Assembly (NCBI RefSeq): GCF_014842875.1
Contig: NZ_JACYXZ010000001.1
Span: forward strand, 620,001 to 684,000
Length of the DNA stretch: 64,000 nt
Direction of reading: 5' to 3'
Source: Nocardioides donggukensis
GTDB taxonomy: Bacteria > Actinomycetota > Actinomycetes > Propionibacteriales > Nocardioidaceae
Both the position numbers and the translations under genes were made by a program. Shown here piece after piece: positions 60,506 to 64,000 of the stretch (within the stretch, counting starts at the first letter, position 1; each line of letters starts with the position of its first letter). The notes under the pieces were generated by a model. The model worked only from the letters and a program-made list of their open reading frames with translations, was not told the origin of the DNA and ran no database searches.

Positions 60506-61234
60506 ATGACGCTGAGCAGGCCGGTCGCCCACCTGGCAGCGGTCGGACGGCGCCTCGCCCGTGCGCGTCGGCAACGGGGCATCGTCGGCACCCTGCGCGA
60601 GGCCGGCCGGATGGTGGCCTCGACCCGGTCCCGTCGACGGACGGCGCGCTGGGAGCGCAGGTTCGACTCCGAGTGGGGGATCGACACGGCGGGGATCGTG
60701 CGACTCACCTCGCTCGACATCGAGAGCGCCAACCGTGACCACGGTGTGCGCTACCAGGCCACGGACCCGAACCACTTCCACGCGCTCGTGGACGGGTTGG
60801 ACGTCGATCCGCGTGACTTCGTCTTCGTCGACGTCGGCTCGGGCAAGGGGCGGGTCGTGGTCCTGGCAGCCCGCGAGAGCTTCGCGAGGGTGATCGGTGT
60901 GGAGTTCTCGCCCGACCTCGACGCGGTCGCCCGCCGCAACGTGGCGCGGCTGCCGCCCGAGCTGAGGCGGAACGGACGCATCCGTCTGCTGACCATGGAC
61001 GCCACCGAGTTCGAGCTCCCGAGCGCGCCGCTCGTCCTCTACTTCTTCAACCCGTTCGACGATGCCGTCCTGCAGGTCGTGCTCGACCGGATCCGCGAGT
61101 CGGCCTCGGTCGATCCGCGCCCCATCTACCTGCTGTTCACAGGCCCGCTGTCCGAGCTCCCAGCGGCTCGAGCCGAGTTGCGGGCCCTGGGCGCCGCCAG
61201 TCACGCCGGCGTCGCCTACGAGGTCCGGCTGTGA
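60506..61234 (+). CDS. SAM-dependent methyltransferase
   Basis: A 242-residue class I methyltransferase. Motif I is FVFVDVGSGKGRVVVLAAR, followed by VIGVEFSPDLDAVARRN and, later, RIRLLTMDATEFELPSAPLV and LYFFNPFDD. The N-terminal 75 residues are basic and helical. GGAGGA lies 5 nt before ATG 60506. Substrate unknown. Direct repeats flank the gene on both sides, the right copy overlapping its stop codon, so it may have been inserted or duplicated as a unit. Confidence 0.85.
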   Translation: MTLSRPVAHLAAVGRRLARARRQRGIVGTLREAGRMVASTRSRRRTARWERRFDSEWGIDTAGIVRLTSLDIESANRDHGVRYQATDPNHFHALVDGLDVDPRDFVFVDVGSGKGRVVVLAARESFARVIGVEFSPDLDAVARRNVARLPPELRRNGRIRLLTMDATEFELPSAPLVLYFFNPFDDAVLQVVLDRIRESASVDPRPIYLLFTGPLSELPAARAELRALGAASHAGVAYEVRL

Positions 61235-61376
61235 CAGCGGTCACGCTGTTCGCCGGGCGGCACGGATCGCTCGGTCAACGGCAGCTCCGCCGCGCGGGAG
61301 GGACGTGGTGGACCGCTCGTCGCACCCGGCCCGCCGCTCGTCGTACCCGGGGACCGTTGAACCGCTGACGAGTGGT
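61229..61376. repeat. Direct repeat copy 2, right of the methyltransferase gene
   Basis: The second copy of the ~148-bp repeat at 60276. It begins CTGTGACAGCGGTCACG (a GTGAC-AGCG-GTCAC palindrome) and overlaps the methyltransferase stop codon. Differences from copy 1 lie mostly in the middle (61281-61305) and near 61347-61360. Confidence 0.85.
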
Positions 61377-61419
61377 GGCGAAGCGGCCCGAGGGGCTCCC
61401 GCACCCGGCCCGGGATCCG

Positions 61420-61425
61420 TACAGT
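61420..61425 (+). promoter_or_regulatory. -10 box of leaderless small membrane protein gene
   Basis: TACAGT ends 6 nt before ATG 61432. Confidence 0.5.
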
Positions 61426-61431
61426 CGACCC

Positions 61432-63025
<1,594 letters not shown>

Positions 63026-63035
63026 GCTCGGGTCC

Positions 63036-63554
63036 GTGCCGACGATTGGAGTAGCGATCGCCATCCCCGAGCCCTGGGCCACCGCGCTGCAGGACTACCG
63101 GACGTCGATCGGCGACCAGACCGCCAGCCAGATCCCCACCCACATCACGCTGGTCCCCCCGACCGAGCTCACGGAGCGCGGGGAGGTCGAGGAGCACCTG
63201 GCCGCGGTCGCCTCCCGGCACCACGCCTTCCCCATCCACCTGCGCGGCACCGCGACCTTCCGGCCGGTCTCGCCGGTGGTCTTCGTGAGCGTGGTCGTCG
63301 GGATCTCCCGGTGCGAGCAGCTGGCCCTCGACGTACGCCGGGGGCCGCTCGACGTCGAGCTCGCGTTCCCGTACCACCCGCACGTCACGATCGCCCACCA
63401 CCTGCCCGACGCGCAGCTGGACCGCGCGTTCGAGGAGCTGGCCGACTTCGAGTGCACCTTCGAGGTCGACGAGTTCGCGCTCTACGTCCACGACGAGGTG
63501 GCCGGCTGGAAACCGGACGCCACCTTCGCCCTCCAGCCCTCCACGGTGTCCTGA
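63036..63554 (+). CDS. 2'-5' RNA ligase-family protein (LigT-like)
   Basis: A 172-residue 2H phosphoesterase-superfamily protein. The two HxT/S motifs are THITLVPP near residue 36 and PHVTIAHHL near 111. These proteins act as 2',5'-RNA ligases or cyclic phosphodiesterases on RNA ends. GTG 63036 is leaderless. It lies between trpS and a YihY gene, an order I recall from other actinobacteria. Activity on RNA or on small cyclic nucleotides cannot be told apart here. Confidence 0.88.
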   Translation: MPTIGVAIAIPEPWATALQDYRTSIGDQTASQIPTHITLVPPTELTERGEVEEHLAAVASRHHAFPIHLRGTATFRPVSPVVFVSVVVGISRCEQLALDVRRGPLDVELAFPYHPHVTIAHHLPDAQLDRAFEELADFECTFEVDEFALYVHDEVAGWKPDATFALQPSTVS

Positions 63555-63555
63555 C

Positions 63556-64000
63556 ATGGCCTCGCTCAAGGAACGACTCTCCGCCAAGCTCGAGGAGCTG
63601 CGACAGCGCCGGCCGGCCCTGGACCACGTGATCCGGATGGTGCAGCACTACGGCGAGGTCAAGGGCAACCTCCAGGCGGGGGCGGTGACCTACTTCGCGT
63701 TCCTCTCGTTCTTCCCGATCCTGGCGCTCGCCTTCGCCACCGTCGGCTACGTGTCGCGGGTGTACCCCGACGCCCAGGAGGACCTGCTCAAGGCCATCGA
63801 GGCCCTGTTGCCGGACATGGTGGGCGAGGGCGACGGGCAGATCTCGCTGACCGCGATCGAGGACGCCGCGCCGGGCATCTTCAGCGTCGGTCTGCTCACC
63901 GTGCTCTACGCCGGTCTCGGCTGGCTGTCGGCCATGCGGGACGCGCTCCGGGTGGTGTTCGAGGAGCCGCTCACCGAGCAGCCGAACTTCTTCGTCGGCA
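63556..64000 (+). CDS. YihY/BrkB-family membrane protein (3' end outside window)
   Basis: The first 148 codons of a YihY-type protein start one base after the RNA ligase-like stop codon. Residues 1-25 are basic and helical (MASLKERLSAKLEELRQRRP). Then come GNLQAGAVTYFAFLSFFPIL, the hallmark of the family, and further helices (LALAFATVGYVSR, GIFSVGLLTVLYAGLGWLSA). The family was once called RNase BN but is an inner-membrane protein of unknown function. The gene runs off the window. Confidence 0.9.
   Translation, partial: MASLKERLSAKLEELRQRRPALDHVIRMVQHYGEVKGNLQAGAVTYFAFLSFFPILALAFATVGYVSRVYPDAQEDLLKAIEALLPDMVGEGDGQISLTAIEDAAPGIFSVGLLTVLYAGLGWLSAMRDALRVVFEEPLTEQPNFFVG

Overview
This window looks like chromosomal DNA of a high-GC actinobacterium, most likely Nocardioides or a close relative in the Nocardioidaceae. 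That placement is inference. It rests on very high GC with strong GC bias at third codon positions, on many genes that appear leaderless (a TANNNT -10 box 6-7 nt before the start codon), on actinobacterial families such as DUF6350, DUF3017, SigE-type sigma factors and the DUF222/HNH (13E12) protein, and on a core gene order (pcrA, M23 peptidase, sucCD, purN, purH, folD, mdh, icd) that I remember from other actinobacteria.

Layout. 1-2775: two divergent PspC-domain proteins, one a histidine kinase coupled to a LuxR-type response regulator. 2911-8232: a choline-to-glycine-betaine operon (betaine aldehyde dehydrogenase, GMC choline dehydrogenase, BCCT transporter). 8298-12192: a small membrane protein, two secreted repetitive proteins, a lone XdhC C-terminal domain and a low-affinity iron permease-like protein. 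12286-14709: helicase pcrA. 14685-34991, and perhaps to 38823: a large catabolic island. 35003-37645: repeat-rich DNA around a DUF222/HNH gene. 39059-43332: a secreted protein, an M23 peptidase and sucCD. 43397-46679: two related sigma-factor/membrane-sensor systems, one split over two genes and one fused. 46781-58180: DUF6350, purN, purH, folD, DUF3017, mdh, a lipoprotein, an aquaporin, monomeric icd and an MFS exporter. 58251-64000: a sodium/acetate-type symporter with its small subunit, a methyltransferase flanked by ~148-bp direct repeats, a small membrane protein, trpS, a 2'-5' RNA ligase-like protein and the start of a YihY/BrkB gene.

The island is the main discovery candidate. On the minus strand lie homologues of the three subunits of the E. 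coli oxamate (oxalurate) transcarbamylase AllF/AllG/AllH (FdrA, DUF1116, DUF2877). A PucR-type regulator is divergent from them. Downstream on the plus strand come a uracil-type NCS2 permease, a three-subunit molybdenum hydroxylase with a CoxG-like protein, an amidase, an acyltransferase, hydantoinase HyuA and HyuB, an NmrA-like protein, carbamate kinase and a ring-opening amidohydrolase of the barbiturase/cyanuric acid hydrolase family. A CaiB-type CoA-transferase lies further on. My reading is that a pyrimidine or related cyclic ureide is imported, hydroxylated to a barbiturate and ring-opened to an ureido acid. The ureido acid would then be split by phosphorolysis into carbamoyl phosphate plus an amide, rather than by hydrolysis to urea. 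Carbamate kinase would make ATP from the carbamoyl phosphate. The parts are seen; the assembled pathway is inference.

Many long open frames antisense to these genes are GC-driven shadows and are left out. I saw no tRNA, rRNA, CRISPR array or insertion sequence transposase.
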